Below, one piece after another: positions 8,897 to 17,185 of a stretch of 64,000 nt of DNA (positions are counted from its first letter, which is position 1; every line of letters starts with the position of its first letter). The notes beneath the pieces were generated by a model. It had not been told where the DNA came from. It saw only the letters and a program-made list of their open reading frames with translations, and did no database searches. The DNA is from Catenibacterium mitsuokai (GTDB lineage: Bacteria > Bacillota_I > Bacilli_A > Erysipelotrichales > Coprobacillaceae). Location of the stretch: positions 1,419,972 through 1,483,971 of the forward strand of contig NZ_CP102271.1 in assembly GCF_025148785.1 (NCBI RefSeq), written 5' to 3'. The position numbers and the translations under genes were made by a program.

Positions 8897-10318
8897 ATGA
8901 TCAAGAATCATGATGAATTACATGAAGAGTGTGGAGTGGTTGCTATATGGGGAGATGACAATGCTGCTCAATTAACATATTATGGTCTACATTCTTTACA
9001 ACATCGTGGACAGGAGGCTGCAGGTATTGTTGTCCGCAATAACAAAAAAAAGCTAAACATCCATAAGGGTGAAGGCTTAGTAAGTGAAGTATTCGATAAA
9101 GAAAAGATAAAAAAATTATCTGGTAATGCAGCTATTGGACATGTCCGCTATTCAACTGCAGGTGGGGGAGGAATCATGAATGTTCAGCCATTCTTATTCC
9201 GTACTCTCGATGGTATGATGGGTATTGCCCATAATGGTAATATTGTAAATGCTAACTCATTAAAGAAGGAACTTGAAGAAAACGGATCAATCTTTAATTC
9301 AACAAGTGATACAGAGGTTCTTGGTCATTTAATTAAGAGAGAAACAGGACGTTTTGTAGATCGTATCTGTAAATCATTAGAAAAAATTGATGGAGCATTC
9401 GCATTTGTTATTCTTGTAGAGGATGCTCTATATGTTGCAAGAGATAGATATGGTTTAAGACCATTATCTATGGGTAGACTTCCAAGTGGAGGTTATATGT
9501 TCTCATCTGAAACATGTGCTTTAGATATTGCTGGAGCAGAGTTTGTAAGAGATGTAGAACCAGGTGAAATTATCCGTGTTAAAGATGGTATTATTAAATC
9601 TAAGAAGTATACTGAAACTTTACCTATCTGCAATAAGCTATGTGCAATGGAATATATTTACTTCTCTAGACCTGATAGTAATCTAGATGGTATTAATGTT
9701 CATACAGCACGTAAGACTTGTGGTAAGACTTTATTTGAAGAAGCACCCGTTGAAGCAGATTTAGTAATTGGTGTACCTGATAGTTCTATTTCAGCTGCTA
9801 TTGGTTACTCTGAAGCATCTGGTATTCCTTATGAAATGGGGCTCATCAAGAATAAATATGTAGGTAGAACATTTATTCAGCCAACACAGGAAATGCGTGA
9901 ACGTGGTGTAAGAATGAAGCTTTCAGCTGTTTCTTCAATCGTTAAAGGTAAGAGAGTTATCATGATTGATGACTCAATCGTAAGAGGTACAACTTCTAAG
10001 CGTATTGTAAAATTATTAAAAGAAGCAGGAGCTACAGAAGTGCATGTAAGAATTGCTTCTCCAGCTATTAAGTTCCCATGTTTCTACGGTGTAGATATTT
10101 CTACTTTGGAAGAATTAATCTCACATCGTATGAATGTAGAAGAACTATGTCAATTCATTGAAGCTGATTCTTTAGCATTTATTTCAATGGAAGGATTAAA
10201 GAAATCTGTTAAGCATGATATGGATGGAAACTGTGATTTATGCATGTCTTGCTTTAGTGGTAATTATATCACTAAGCTTTATGATTCTATTGATCGTGCT
10301 AATAAAGACGAAAAATAA
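8897..10318 (+). CDS. purF: Amidophosphoribosyltransferase PurF
   Basis: PurF makes phosphoribosylamine from PRPP and glutamine, the first committed step of purine synthesis. The 473-residue protein has an 11-residue propeptide and then the nucleophile Cys12 (EECGVVAIWG), a glutaminase half, and a phosphoribosyltransferase half with the PRPP motif VIMIDDSIVRGT. Cysteines near FPCFYG and CDLCMSC match the 4Fe-4S ligands of the Bacillus-type enzyme, which is oxygen-sensitive. ATG 8897 is 5 bases after AGGAGG; an upstream in-frame TTG lies inside the previous gene and is rejected. No other pur gene is nearby, which is unusual since purF usually lies within a pur operon. Confidence 0.95.
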   Translation: MIKNHDELHEECGVVAIWGDDNAAQLTYYGLHSLQHRGQEAAGIVVRNNKKKLNIHKGEGLVSEVFDKEKIKKLSGNAAIGHVRYSTAGGGGIMNVQPFLFRTLDGMMGIAHNGNIVNANSLKKELEENGSIFNSTSDTEVLGHLIKRETGRFVDRICKSLEKIDGAFAFVILVEDALYVARDRYGLRPLSMGRLPSGGYMFSSETCALDIAGAEFVRDVEPGEIIRVKDGIIKSKKYTETLPICNKLCAMEYIYFSRPDSNLDGINVHTARKTCGKTLFEEAPVEADLVIGVPDSSISAAIGYSEASGIPYEMGLIKNKYVGRTFIQPTQEMRERGVRMKLSAVSSIVKGKRVIMIDDSIVRGTTSKRIVKLLKEAGATEVHVRIASPAIKFPCFYGVDISTLEELISHRMNVEELCQFIEADSLAFISMEGLKKSVKHDMDGNCDLCMSCFSGNYITKLYDSIDRANKDEK

Positions 10319-10333
10319 ATCATTTAACTGTTT

Positions 10334-10372
10334 AACAAAAGGGGTTCAGGTTAATTCTGAACTCCTTTTGTT
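10334..10372 (+). terminator. Strong hairpin after purF
   Basis: Bases 10334-10349 pair with 10357-10372 over 16 bp with a single G-T pair and a 7-base loop. The T-rich arm is inside the stem (CCTTTTGTT), and no long T run follows, so termination efficiency is uncertain. Confidence 0.65.
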
Positions 10373-10402
10373 ACATAAAGCAATGCAATTTTCGTAAACA
10401 TT

Positions 10403-10431
10403 TTGTGAATATTTAATATCTATGTTATAAT
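10403..10431 (+). promoter_or_regulatory. Promoter for the lipoprotein gene
   Basis: TTGTGA (10403-10408) and TATAAT (10426-10431) are 17 bases apart, with TG at the extended -10 position. Confidence 0.65.
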
Positions 10432-10463
10432 GATTTAGTACTTTTGAGGGAGGAAATAAAAGT

Positions 10464-11219
10464 ATGAAAAAAATATTAAGAGGGGTTTTATCGCTATTAT
10501 TAGTTTTATCTATGTGCGCTTGTACAAGTAAAAGCAATCTATCAGTAGATGATGCATTTTATGAAGACTTAAAACAAGGATTAATCAATCGATGGAAATT
10601 ATCAGACTTAAATGATGATGACTACACTACCGAAGATTTCAATGGTTATGTAAAAGCTGAATTAGATTGTATTAGTAAATACAAAAATAAGAAATTTAAA
10701 AATAAAAATATTGAAAAGTATGCTAAAGAATATATAGAAACTTTGTATGACACAAAAAACAATACAAAATATATAGATTCTAACTACGATAAGTGGGAAT
10801 CAGAATATATTAATGTTATTTATGATGATAGATGTGAAGCATTAGTTCATCTAAATGAAATAAAAAAAATAGAGTTTGATAAAAAATCTCAAAATAAGAA
10901 TTTTAATGAACTGTTAGATGATGGAAATGACTCTTTAGCCATAAGAGACTTTATGGATAAAGCTGATTTTAAGAAAGAACCAGATGAGTATGAAGGTGAA
11001 ACTTATCATACATATTCTATGATCATGGAAAATACCACAGATTTATCATTTGATTATTTTTATTTTAACCTTAATTTAGAAGATGAAAATGGCGTGGTTC
11101 TAGAAACACAAAGTGCATATACAGATAATTGGGATACAGGCACTAAGCATAAGTTTGAATTTTCTACAGATTGTAACTTTGCGAAAATCACAGTTCATGA
11201 TGTATCATATGATTACTAA
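10464..11219 (+). CDS. Putative lipoprotein with FxLYD-like C-terminal domain
   Basis: This 251-residue protein begins with a lipoprotein signal peptide: MKKILRG, a hydrophobic stretch and the lipobox MCAC, so it should be anchored at the outer face of the membrane through Cys20. The middle is highly charged and Lys-rich. The C-terminal 70 residues (NTTDLSFDYFYFNLNLED onward) resemble the FxLYD beta-sandwich found in many Firmicute lipoproteins. A GGGAGG ribosome site precedes it, and the gene has its own promoter and terminator. I do not recognise a specific function. Confidence 0.75.
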   Translation: MKKILRGVLSLLLVLSMCACTSKSNLSVDDAFYEDLKQGLINRWKLSDLNDDDYTTEDFNGYVKAELDCISKYKNKKFKNKNIEKYAKEYIETLYDTKNNTKYIDSNYDKWESEYINVIYDDRCEALVHLNEIKKIEFDKKSQNKNFNELLDDGNDSLAIRDFMDKADFKKEPDEYEGETYHTYSMIMENTTDLSFDYFYFNLNLEDENGVVLETQSAYTDNWDTGTKHKFEFSTDCNFAKITVHDVSYDY

Positions 11220-11229
11220 AACCATAATT

Positions 11230-11257
11230 AAAACTCCCTTCATTGGGAGTTTTTTTC
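11230..11257 (+). terminator. Terminator after the lipoprotein gene
   Basis: AAAACTCCC (11230-11238) pairs with GGGAGTTTT (11245-11253) around TTCATT, and the T run continues to 11256. Confidence 0.88.
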
Positions 11258-11316
11258 TTATGTATATTACTTCGCATAATATATATTATGTAATTTTTTA
11301 GTTATATCTGTTACAT

Positions 11317-11344
11317 TTGAATTGTAAATTGAGTGTGCTATAAT
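11317..11344 (+). promoter_or_regulatory. Promoter for the DUF6465 gene
   Basis: TATAAT (11339-11344) is preceded by TGC (extended -10) and by TTGAAT (11317-11322) at 16 bases. Confidence 0.6.
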
Positions 11345-11383
11345 AATATTAAATAATTAGAGTATCAAAGGAGGATCTCCATT

Positions 11384-11842
11384 ATGAAAAAAACTACAAC
11401 TGCAGCAACTAAGAAAACAACTACTCAGACTGCTGCTGAAGCGAAGAAAGAAACTACAGCTAAAAAGACTACTACAGTGAAAGCTGCTGAACCTAAAAAA
11501 ACTACAGTTAAAAAGACTACAGCAAAGGCATCTGGGCCTAAAAAAGCCACAGTTAAGAAAACAACTGCAGTAAAAAAAGAGACAGCGCCAAAGAAAACTA
11601 CTAAGGCTAAAACTACTTATAAGCCTGTCAAAATGAATATTCAGGTGCAATATAACTACCACGATGTATCTTTAACTGAGATTGAGGATATGGTTGTAAA
11701 CCATCTTGTAGACGCTGGTTATAAAAAGACTTCTATTTTAACTTTGGATATCTATTATAAAGCTGAAACAAGTGAAGTGTTCTATATCGCAAAGACCAAA
11801 GATAAGGAAACTATCAAAAACGAAGAACCTTTATATATTTAA
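11384..11842 (+). CDS. Lys/Thr/Ala-rich DUF6465 family protein
   Basis: This 152-residue protein is in two parts. Residues 1 to about 82 are low-complexity Lys-Thr-Ala repeats (KKTT, AKKTT, VKKTT), strongly basic and surely disordered, like the tails of bacterial histone H1-like proteins. Residues from about 84 to 148 form a small domain (MNIQVQYNYHDVSLTEI, then LDIYYKAE) that resembles DUF6465 of Firmicutes. A DNA- or polyphosphate-binding role for the tail is inference from composition only. The gene is a single unit with an extended -10 promoter, an AAAGGAGG site and a strong terminator, consistent with high expression. Confidence 0.72.
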   Translation: MKKTTTAATKKTTTQTAAEAKKETTAKKTTTVKAAEPKKTTVKKTTAKASGPKKATVKKTTAVKKETAPKKTTKAKTTYKPVKMNIQVQYNYHDVSLTEIEDMVVNHLVDAGYKKTSILTLDIYYKAETSEVFYIAKTKDKETIKNEEPLYI

Positions 11843-11849
11843 TAAATGG

Positions 11850-11879
11850 CTCCCCTTTTTATTGGAAGGGGAGTTTTTT
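11850..11879 (+). terminator. Terminator after the DUF6465 gene
   Basis: CTCCCCTT (11850-11857) pairs with AAGGGGAG (11866-11873), followed by TTTTTT. Confidence 0.88.
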
Positions 11880-11902
11880 AATGACTCCCCTCCTCTATTA
11901 AA

Positions 11903-11926
11903 AAAAGAAGCAATAAAGCTTCTTTT
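11903..11926 (-). terminator. Terminator of the leftward xerD-deoB operon
   Basis: AAAAGAAGC (11903-11911) pairs with GCTTCTTTT (11918-11926). On the minus strand it is followed by a run of T. It lies directly after the stop of the small membrane protein gene. Together with the previous hairpin it separates converging transcripts. Confidence 0.85.
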
Positions 11927-12187
11927 CTATATGAGCAGTTTACCTATAAATAGTGCTTCTAATAATATATTTACAATTATCAGATAAATAAATACTACCC
12001 TCTTATATTTTTTGTAATTATTGAATAATGATACAGCTGCACAAATGACTAGCAAAGATGCCATTACCAAATATATAGTTTCAATAATTATGTTCCCTTT
12101 CGCTAGTGTCATACCAAATACATAAAGTATGACAGCCATCAGGCTTGCTGCAAGAGATACAATGATTACTTTCTTCTGGTTTTCCAT
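11927..12187 (-). CDS. Small membrane protein, unknown function
   Basis: This 86-residue protein has three hydrophobic segments (about residues 7-28, 34-54 and 64-84) separated by short loops; the second loop, NNYKKYKR, is positive and probably cytosolic. It starts at an ATG that shares one base with the deoB stop (TAATG), so it is translationally coupled to deoB and is the last gene of the operon. I do not recognise the family. The tight coupling suggests a real gene despite its size. Confidence 0.6.
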   Translation of the reverse strand: MENQKKVIIVSLAASLMAVILYVFGMTLAKGNIIIETIYLVMASLLVICAAVSLFNNYKKYKRVVFIYLIIVNILLEALFIGKLLI

Positions 12188-13386
12188 TAAGCATCCCTTT
12201 CAAGTTCTTTTAGTAAAGATTTTCCAATACCAGGATTTTCTACATTAAAGTTATCAGCAATAGTAGCACCAATCACAGCATAGCTTTCTAATAATCCAAG
12301 ATTTTTTGGGTTATGAAGTGACTTGCTGTAAATAAGTAGTGGAACATGTTCTCTTGTATGATCAGTTCCTTTCCATGTAGGATCATTACCATGATCTGCT
12401 GTAATCATGATTAAATCATCATCATTGACTGCAGCCATTAAATCAGATAATTGCGCATCGAATTCTTCAATAGCATCTCCATAGCCAATCGCATTTCTAC
12501 GATGTCCATAAACGGCATCAAAGTCTACAAGATTCACAAAGATAAGTCCATGATGTTCTTTTTCTGCAAGTTCAATTGTTTTTTCCATACCGTCTTTATT
12601 AGATACTGTATGAATGCCTTCAGTAATACCTTCATTTACGAAGATATCAGGAATCTTACCAACACCTACAACATCAAGTCCTGCATCCTTTAAACTATTA
12701 AGTACTGTTTTTCCAAATGGCTTTAATGCATAGTCATGTCTATTAGGTGTACGTTTAAATTCACCTTTTTTACGTCCAACAAAAGGTCTTGCTATAACAC
12801 GTCCAACTTTCCATCTTTCATCCATGAGTAGTTCTCTTGCAATATGACAAGCATCGTATAATTCTTCTAATGGAATAATTTCTTCATTGGCTGCAATCTG
12901 GAATACAGAATCAGCTGATGTATAAACAATCCAGTCTCCTGTTTCTAACTGCTTTTCTCCAAGATCATCTAAAATTTTAGTACCACTTTCAGCATAGTTT
13001 CCTAAGCATTTTCTGCCTGTCTTTTCTTCAAAAATTTTGATAAACTCTTCTGGGAAGCCAGTATCTGTAAATGTTTTAAAAGGCTGAGTGACTTTAAGAC
13101 CCATCATTTCCCAATGTCCTGTCATCGTATCCTTACCGTTAGATACTTCCTTTAGTGTAGCAGTTGTACCTAGAGGATGAGAAATTGGATGAATACCTTT
13201 AAAATCACCTAAGTTACCTAAACCTAATCCTTCCATATTAATAATATTCAGACCGTTTTTTGCTTCACAAATATGACCAATTGTATTAGCGCCTTCATCA
13301 CCGAATAAAGCAGCATCTTCAGCATTTCCAATACCCATTGAATCACATACAATCACAAATATTCTTTTGTACAATTCCTTACTCAT
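12187..13386 (-). CDS. deoB: Phosphopentomutase DeoB
   Basis: DeoB interconverts ribose-1-phosphate (or the deoxy form) with the 5-phosphate, linking nucleoside salvage to central metabolism. The 399-residue length fits the family. Metal-binding motifs of the alkaline-phosphatase superfamily are visible: VCDSMGIG near the N terminus and TADHGNDP followed by TDHTREHVP near the C terminus. ATG 13386 follows AAGGAGG by a normal spacing; a longer reading of the frame into xerD is rejected. It overlaps the xerD stop by 8 bases. The xerD-deoB order is the same as in Bacillus (ripX-drm), but no purine nucleoside phosphorylase gene follows here. Confidence 0.95.
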   Translation of the reverse strand: MSKELYKRIFVIVCDSMGIGNAEDAALFGDEGANTIGHICEAKNGLNIINMEGLGLGNLGDFKGIHPISHPLGTTATLKEVSNGKDTMTGHWEMMGLKVTQPFKTFTDTGFPEEFIKIFEEKTGRKCLGNYAESGTKILDDLGEKQLETGDWIVYTSADSVFQIAANEEIIPLEELYDACHIARELLMDERWKVGRVIARPFVGRKKGEFKRTPNRHDYALKPFGKTVLNSLKDAGLDVVGVGKIPDIFVNEGITEGIHTVSNKDGMEKTIELAEKEHHGLIFVNLVDFDAVYGHRRNAIGYGDAIEEFDAQLSDLMAAVNDDDLIMITADHGNDPTWKGTDHTREHVPLLIYSKSLHNPKNLGLLESYAVIGATIADNFNVENPGIGKSLLKELERDA

Positions 13387-14272
13387 CTTTTTTCCTCCTT
13401 GCATTGCCTGGATGATATTTATTATAGTCATCCAGTATCTGCCTATGTGTAACATGTGTATATATTGTTGTTGTAGAAATATCCTGATGTCCAAGCATTA
13501 CCTGGATAGATCTTAAATCACAATGATTTTCCAACAAAGTAGTCGCAAATGTATGTCTCAACATATGTGGTGTAAAATGATCTCTCACCCCTGCTCCTAT
13601 TACAAGTTTTTGGAGAATGTTATAGAAATTTTCTCTTGTCATACGACGACCATCATTCATCATAAAAAGCCACTGATTATTCTTTTTATTAAAGAAAGAA
13701 CGGTCATTTTGCATATAGCTATAGACATAAGAACATGTTTCTTCATCTAATGGAATTAATCGTTCTTTGTTCCCTTTTCCTACGACACTAACATTAGAAA
13801 CAGAGTGATTGATATCATTAATTTCCAGATGCACTAGTTCGCTTATTCTCATACCTGTATTAATAAGAAGAAGCATCATTGCCTTATTTCTTTTGCCTGC
13901 TGGATTACTATCATCGATACTCTTAATAACTTTGATGATTTCTTCTAGACTTAATACCTTAGGAAGTTTTTTATCTGTTTTTGGCAGATCATATTGCGTC
14001 ATGATATCCTGCATACCTCTTGTCCTAGATAAAAACTCATTGTACTGCCTTAAAGAAACGATTTTTCTTCTTATAGAAGTAACCTTATATCCATCATCCT
14101 TTAATTCACAGAAATAAGCGTCTATATGAGACAAATCAAACTTTTTTATATCATAATCAATATATTCATAAAAAGCTTTTATATCCCTTATATAGCCCTG
14201 TACAGTATTCTCACTCAAGCCTCTCTCAAATAATAAATAGCTTTTAAAATCTTTTAAATCATATTCTTGCAC
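13379..14272 (-). CDS. xerD: Tyrosine recombinase XerD
   Basis: This 297-residue site-specific recombinase would resolve chromosome dimers at dif with its partner. It has an N-terminal SAM-like core-binding domain (LKDFKSYLLFERGLSENTV) and a C-terminal catalytic domain. Catalytic residues are visible: Arg in TGMRISEL, Lys in GKGNKERL, HMLRH, the second His in LGHQDIST and the nucleophile Tyr in TIYTHV. The start is GTG 14272, 6 bases after GAGGTG. The XerD rather than XerC assignment rests on linkage to deoB as in Bacillus and on the SENTV N terminus. Confidence 0.9.
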   Translation of the reverse strand: MQEYDLKDFKSYLLFERGLSENTVQGYIRDIKAFYEYIDYDIKKFDLSHIDAYFCELKDDGYKVTSIRRKIVSLRQYNEFLSRTRGMQDIMTQYDLPKTDKKLPKVLSLEEIIKVIKSIDDSNPAGKRNKAMMLLLINTGMRISELVHLEINDINHSVSNVSVVGKGNKERLIPLDEETCSYVYSYMQNDRSFFNKKNNQWLFMMNDGRRMTRENFYNILQKLVIGAGVRDHFTPHMLRHTFATTLLENHCDLRSIQVMLGHQDISTTTIYTHVTHRQILDDYNKYHPGNARRKKDE

Positions 14273-14290
14273 GTGCTACACCTCTCGTCT

Positions 14291-14319
14291 ATTATAACAA
14301 CTTTTCTTAACTGTTTCCA
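14291..14319 (-). promoter_or_regulatory. Promoter for xerD-deoB
   Basis: On the minus strand TGT-TATAAT (-10 at 14291-14296) is preceded by TGGAAA (14314-14319) at 17 bases. The -35 box lies inside the end of dinB. Confidence 0.5.
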
Positions 14320-15497
14320 TCATGACGCTTACTATCTGGACGATAGTCTTTGGCCTTGATTAGATGTGCACTTGTCATTTTATTAATATTTTCAATAAGA
14401 CTATCAATAGGATCTGTCTTATTATTCTTTGTATCAAATATATTCATCTGCTGAATAATAGAATCTTTTCTTTTCACATTATTCAATGTTACACCGATGA
14501 GTCTTAATGGTTCATGAGTGTAATGCTTAGTAAAAAGCATCATGACATAACTATATATCTTTTCATAATCATTAATATAATCCTGTACCAGCATCTGTCT
14601 TGTCACACTGTGAAAACGCGTGTATTTTAATGTGATTACAATACAATTAGAATACATATCATGCTTTGAAACACGCTCAGAAACCGTTAAACATACTTTT
14701 TTAAATTCTTCTTTTAAACTGTCTTCATCACTTATATCACTCTCAAAAGTTGTAGAGTGCCCAATTGATTTCATATCAGTATCTTCATAAATAACAGGTG
14801 AAAGATCCCTGCCATTTGCACGATTGTAATAAATTAATGTATTCTTTCCTAAAAATTGTCTTATAGTCTGATAATTATCGTAATTGGCAATATCTCCAAT
14901 TGTCTTGATTCCTGCTTCTTCTAGTTTGGGTGCTGTCTTTTTTCCAATGCCATACATATCCCCTACTTTAACAGGCCAAAGAACTTCTTTAAGATTCTTT
15001 TGGGTGATAATAGTAATTCCTAAAGGTTTCTTCATATCAGAAGCCATTTTAGAAAGAAACTTATTAGGAGAAATACCAATAGAGCAAGGAAGAGATAAGG
15101 TAGATAAAATCCTATCCTGAATTTCCTTGGCGACAACATAAGGCTGTGCATGCGTCACTGTAAAATAATCACTCATATCTACATAGCATTCATCAATACT
15201 CGCTATCTCGACTTTTTTACTGTAAGTATAAACAATATCAAAAAATTTCTGAGATAGTTCATGATAAAGATTAAAATGCGGTTCTACCACAATTAAATCA
15301 GAACATTTCTCTTTAGCCATAAATAAAGGCATCGCAGAACTAATACCAAATTGTCTTGCTTCATAAGAAGCAGTAGATACAACACTTCTTTTAGAATTAT
15401 GACATATGACAATAGGCTTTCCTCTTAATTCTGGATGCTGTGAAATTTCACAATTGGCATAAAAAGCATTCATATCAATATGAAATATAATACGCAT
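14307..15497 (-). CDS. dinB: DNA polymerase IV (Y family)
   Basis: This 396-residue translesion polymerase bypasses damaged bases in the cytosol. The catalytic palm is visible: HIDMNAFYANCE with the first metal-binding Asp near residue 8, and ASIDECYVDMS with the Asp-Glu pair. The finger segment YEARQFGI and the helix-hairpin-helix region MYGIGKKTAPKL follow, then a little-finger domain. ATG 15497 is 6 bases from CAGGAGG (15504-15510); an ATG at 15503 abuts that site and is too close. It lies just downstream of a recN terminator and could also be reached by read-through from recN. Confidence 0.94.
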   Translation of the reverse strand: MRIIFHIDMNAFYANCEISQHPELRGKPIVICHNSKRSVVSTASYEARQFGISSAMPLFMAKEKCSDLIVVEPHFNLYHELSQKFFDIVYTYSKKVEIASIDECYVDMSDYFTVTHAQPYVVAKEIQDRILSTLSLPCSIGISPNKFLSKMASDMKKPLGITIITQKNLKEVLWPVKVGDMYGIGKKTAPKLEEAGIKTIGDIANYDNYQTIRQFLGKNTLIYYNRANGRDLSPVIYEDTDMKSIGHSTTFESDISDEDSLKEEFKKVCLTVSERVSKHDMYSNCIVITLKYTRFHSVTRQMLVQDYINDYEKIYSYVMMLFTKHYTHEPLRLIGVTLNNVKRKDSIIQQMNIFDTKNNKTDPIDSLIENINKMTSAHLIKAKDYRPDSKRHDGNS

Positions 15498-15510
15498 ACT
15501 CATCCTCCTG

Positions 15511-15537
15511 AAAAAAGAGCATATAAGTTATATGCTC
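15511..15537 (-). terminator. Terminator between recN and dinB
   Basis: On the minus strand GAGCATATA pairs with TATATGCTC over 9 bp around ACT (15517-15537), followed by six T (15511-15516). The recN stop codon overlaps the stem. Confidence 0.82.
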
Positions 15538-17179
15538 ATCCTTGTAATAGCCTTTTAGCATTTTCAATTGCTTCTGGAGTAATCACATCTCCTGAAAGCA
15601 TCTTTGCAATTTCTTCTATTCTTTCATCTTCATTTAATACTGCAAGTGATGAATAAGTCTCTTCATCCTGTGTTTGTTTCTTGATTGCATAATGATAATC
15701 AGCATGAATAGCCACCTGTGGTAAATGAGTGATACATAATACCTGATTGTTTAAGGCTATAGAATGCATTTTCTGACCAATCGCATCCGCAACTTTACCG
15801 CTTACTCCAGTATCAATTTCATCAAATACAAGAGTATTGATATCTGTCTTAGACATTGTAATTGTCTTAATTGCAAGCATTAAACGAGATATTTCACCAC
15901 CACTTGCAGTTTCATTTAATGGCGTAAATACCTGTCCTTTATTCATAGAAACCACAAATGTAATATCGTCTTTTCCCACATCATTAAGGTCGCATTCTTG
16001 AATATCCACCTTTAACTTTGCATTTGGTAAATACAGATCCTGTAATTCTTTTTCTAATGCATCAACAAATATAATTCCCTGTTCATTTCTTAATGCAGTC
16101 AGCTTTTCCGCAATCATATAAGCGTCCTGATAAGCATGCTCTTTCTGATTATTCAAATCTGCAAGAACATCTTCACGATTAAGTGAGGCATCTAGCTTTT
16201 CTTTTAAATCTGTCTGAGCCTGATAGATATCATCACATGAATAGCCATATTTTCTTTGTAGACGATGAATTGTGAATAGTTCTTCCTGTAATTCATTAAA
16301 GCGATACTCATCAAAATCAATTGAATCAAATGCTGTTTCAATACGATCTACAATATCCTGCATACTATAATATTCATTATAGAATTCATCGTATAATGAA
16401 GAAAATGTTTCATTATCACTCATATGACCAAGAGCACTTAATGCATCATTAATTCGACTTAATGCACCCTGACGCTCTGACATGGCTTCATTAAAAGCAG
16501 TCATATAGCCATGCATAGATTCATAATTCTTCATCATCGTGAGTTCATCTTCAAGACTATCAATGATTTCATCTGTGTACTCAAAATCTTTTAATTCATC
16601 ATATTGCTTCTGATAATATTCTATTCTTTCATCACTTAAATCTTCCTGTTCAAGTTTCTTGATTTTCTGTGATATTTTCTTATATTCAAAGTAATGTTTT
16701 TGATATTCAGACAAAAGTGCATCATCCTGATGATTCATAAATGACTGCAATATCTTTAAATGATTTTTTACATTAAAGATTTCCTGCGTCTGATATTGAG
16801 AATGAATATCTAATAAGCAGGGCGCAATCTGCTTTAAAGCACTGTTTGTAACAGTACGATAATTGATTTTAATTGTTGAACGTCCATTATCCATTATTTC
16901 TTTTGTAATAATTAAATCATCATCAGCTTCTATATTGAGTTTATCCAAGATGAGACCAATATGATCATTCATATCAAACACACCTTCAATAACTGCTTTC
17001 TTAGCACCTTTTCTTACAAGTGAAGAAGATGCTCTTGCACCACATAGCTGTTCAAGTGCATTGATAATAATAGATTTACCTGCACCTGTTTCCCCAGTCA
17101 AGGCTGTCATGCCTTCTTCAAAGTCTACTTGTGTTTGATCAATAATGACAAAAGAAGAGATAAAAAGACTTTTCAACAT
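15536..17179 (-). CDS. recN: DNA repair protein RecN
   Basis: RecN is an SMC-like ATPase that acts early at double-strand breaks. The 547-residue protein has Walker A (GETGAGKSI, about residues 30-38), a long coiled-coil middle with an unusually Glu/Asp-rich composition, the ABC signature SGGEISRLMLA and Walker B TLVFDEIDTGVSG. It starts at ATG 17179 behind an AGGTG site. It directly follows tlyA by 6 bases; in Bacillus the arginine repressor gene lies between them and is missing here. Confidence 0.95.
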   Translation of the reverse strand: MLKSLFISSFVIIDQTQVDFEEGMTALTGETGAGKSIIINALEQLCGARASSSLVRKGAKKAVIEGVFDMNDHIGLILDKLNIEADDDLIITKEIMDNGRSTIKINYRTVTNSALKQIAPCLLDIHSQYQTQEIFNVKNHLKILQSFMNHQDDALLSEYQKHYFEYKKISQKIKKLEQEDLSDERIEYYQKQYDELKDFEYTDEIIDSLEDELTMMKNYESMHGYMTAFNEAMSERQGALSRINDALSALGHMSDNETFSSLYDEFYNEYYSMQDIVDRIETAFDSIDFDEYRFNELQEELFTIHRLQRKYGYSCDDIYQAQTDLKEKLDASLNREDVLADLNNQKEHAYQDAYMIAEKLTALRNEQGIIFVDALEKELQDLYLPNAKLKVDIQECDLNDVGKDDITFVVSMNKGQVFTPLNETASGGEISRLMLAIKTITMSKTDINTLVFDEIDTGVSGKVADAIGQKMHSIALNNQVLCITHLPQVAIHADYHYAIKKQTQDEETYSSLAVLNEDERIEEIAKMLSGDVITPEAIENAKRLLQG

Positions 17180-17185
17180 TTAAAA

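Noticed and set aside
11384-11640. Repetitive DNA that could suggest a CRISPR or tandem-repeat array
   Set aside because: The repetition comes from Lys-Thr-Ala codons in one long frame; there are no equal-length spacers or constant repeat units.
11357-11662. Minus-strand Cys/Ser/Phe-rich frame opposite the Lys-rich DUF6465 gene
   Set aside because: It is the reverse complement of Lys/Thr repeats and has no ribosome site; the sense frame has promoter, ribosome site and terminator.
13387-13494. Longer N terminus for DeoB (36 extra residues)
   Set aside because: The extension lies inside xerD, and AAGGAGG is directly upstream of the internal ATG 13386.
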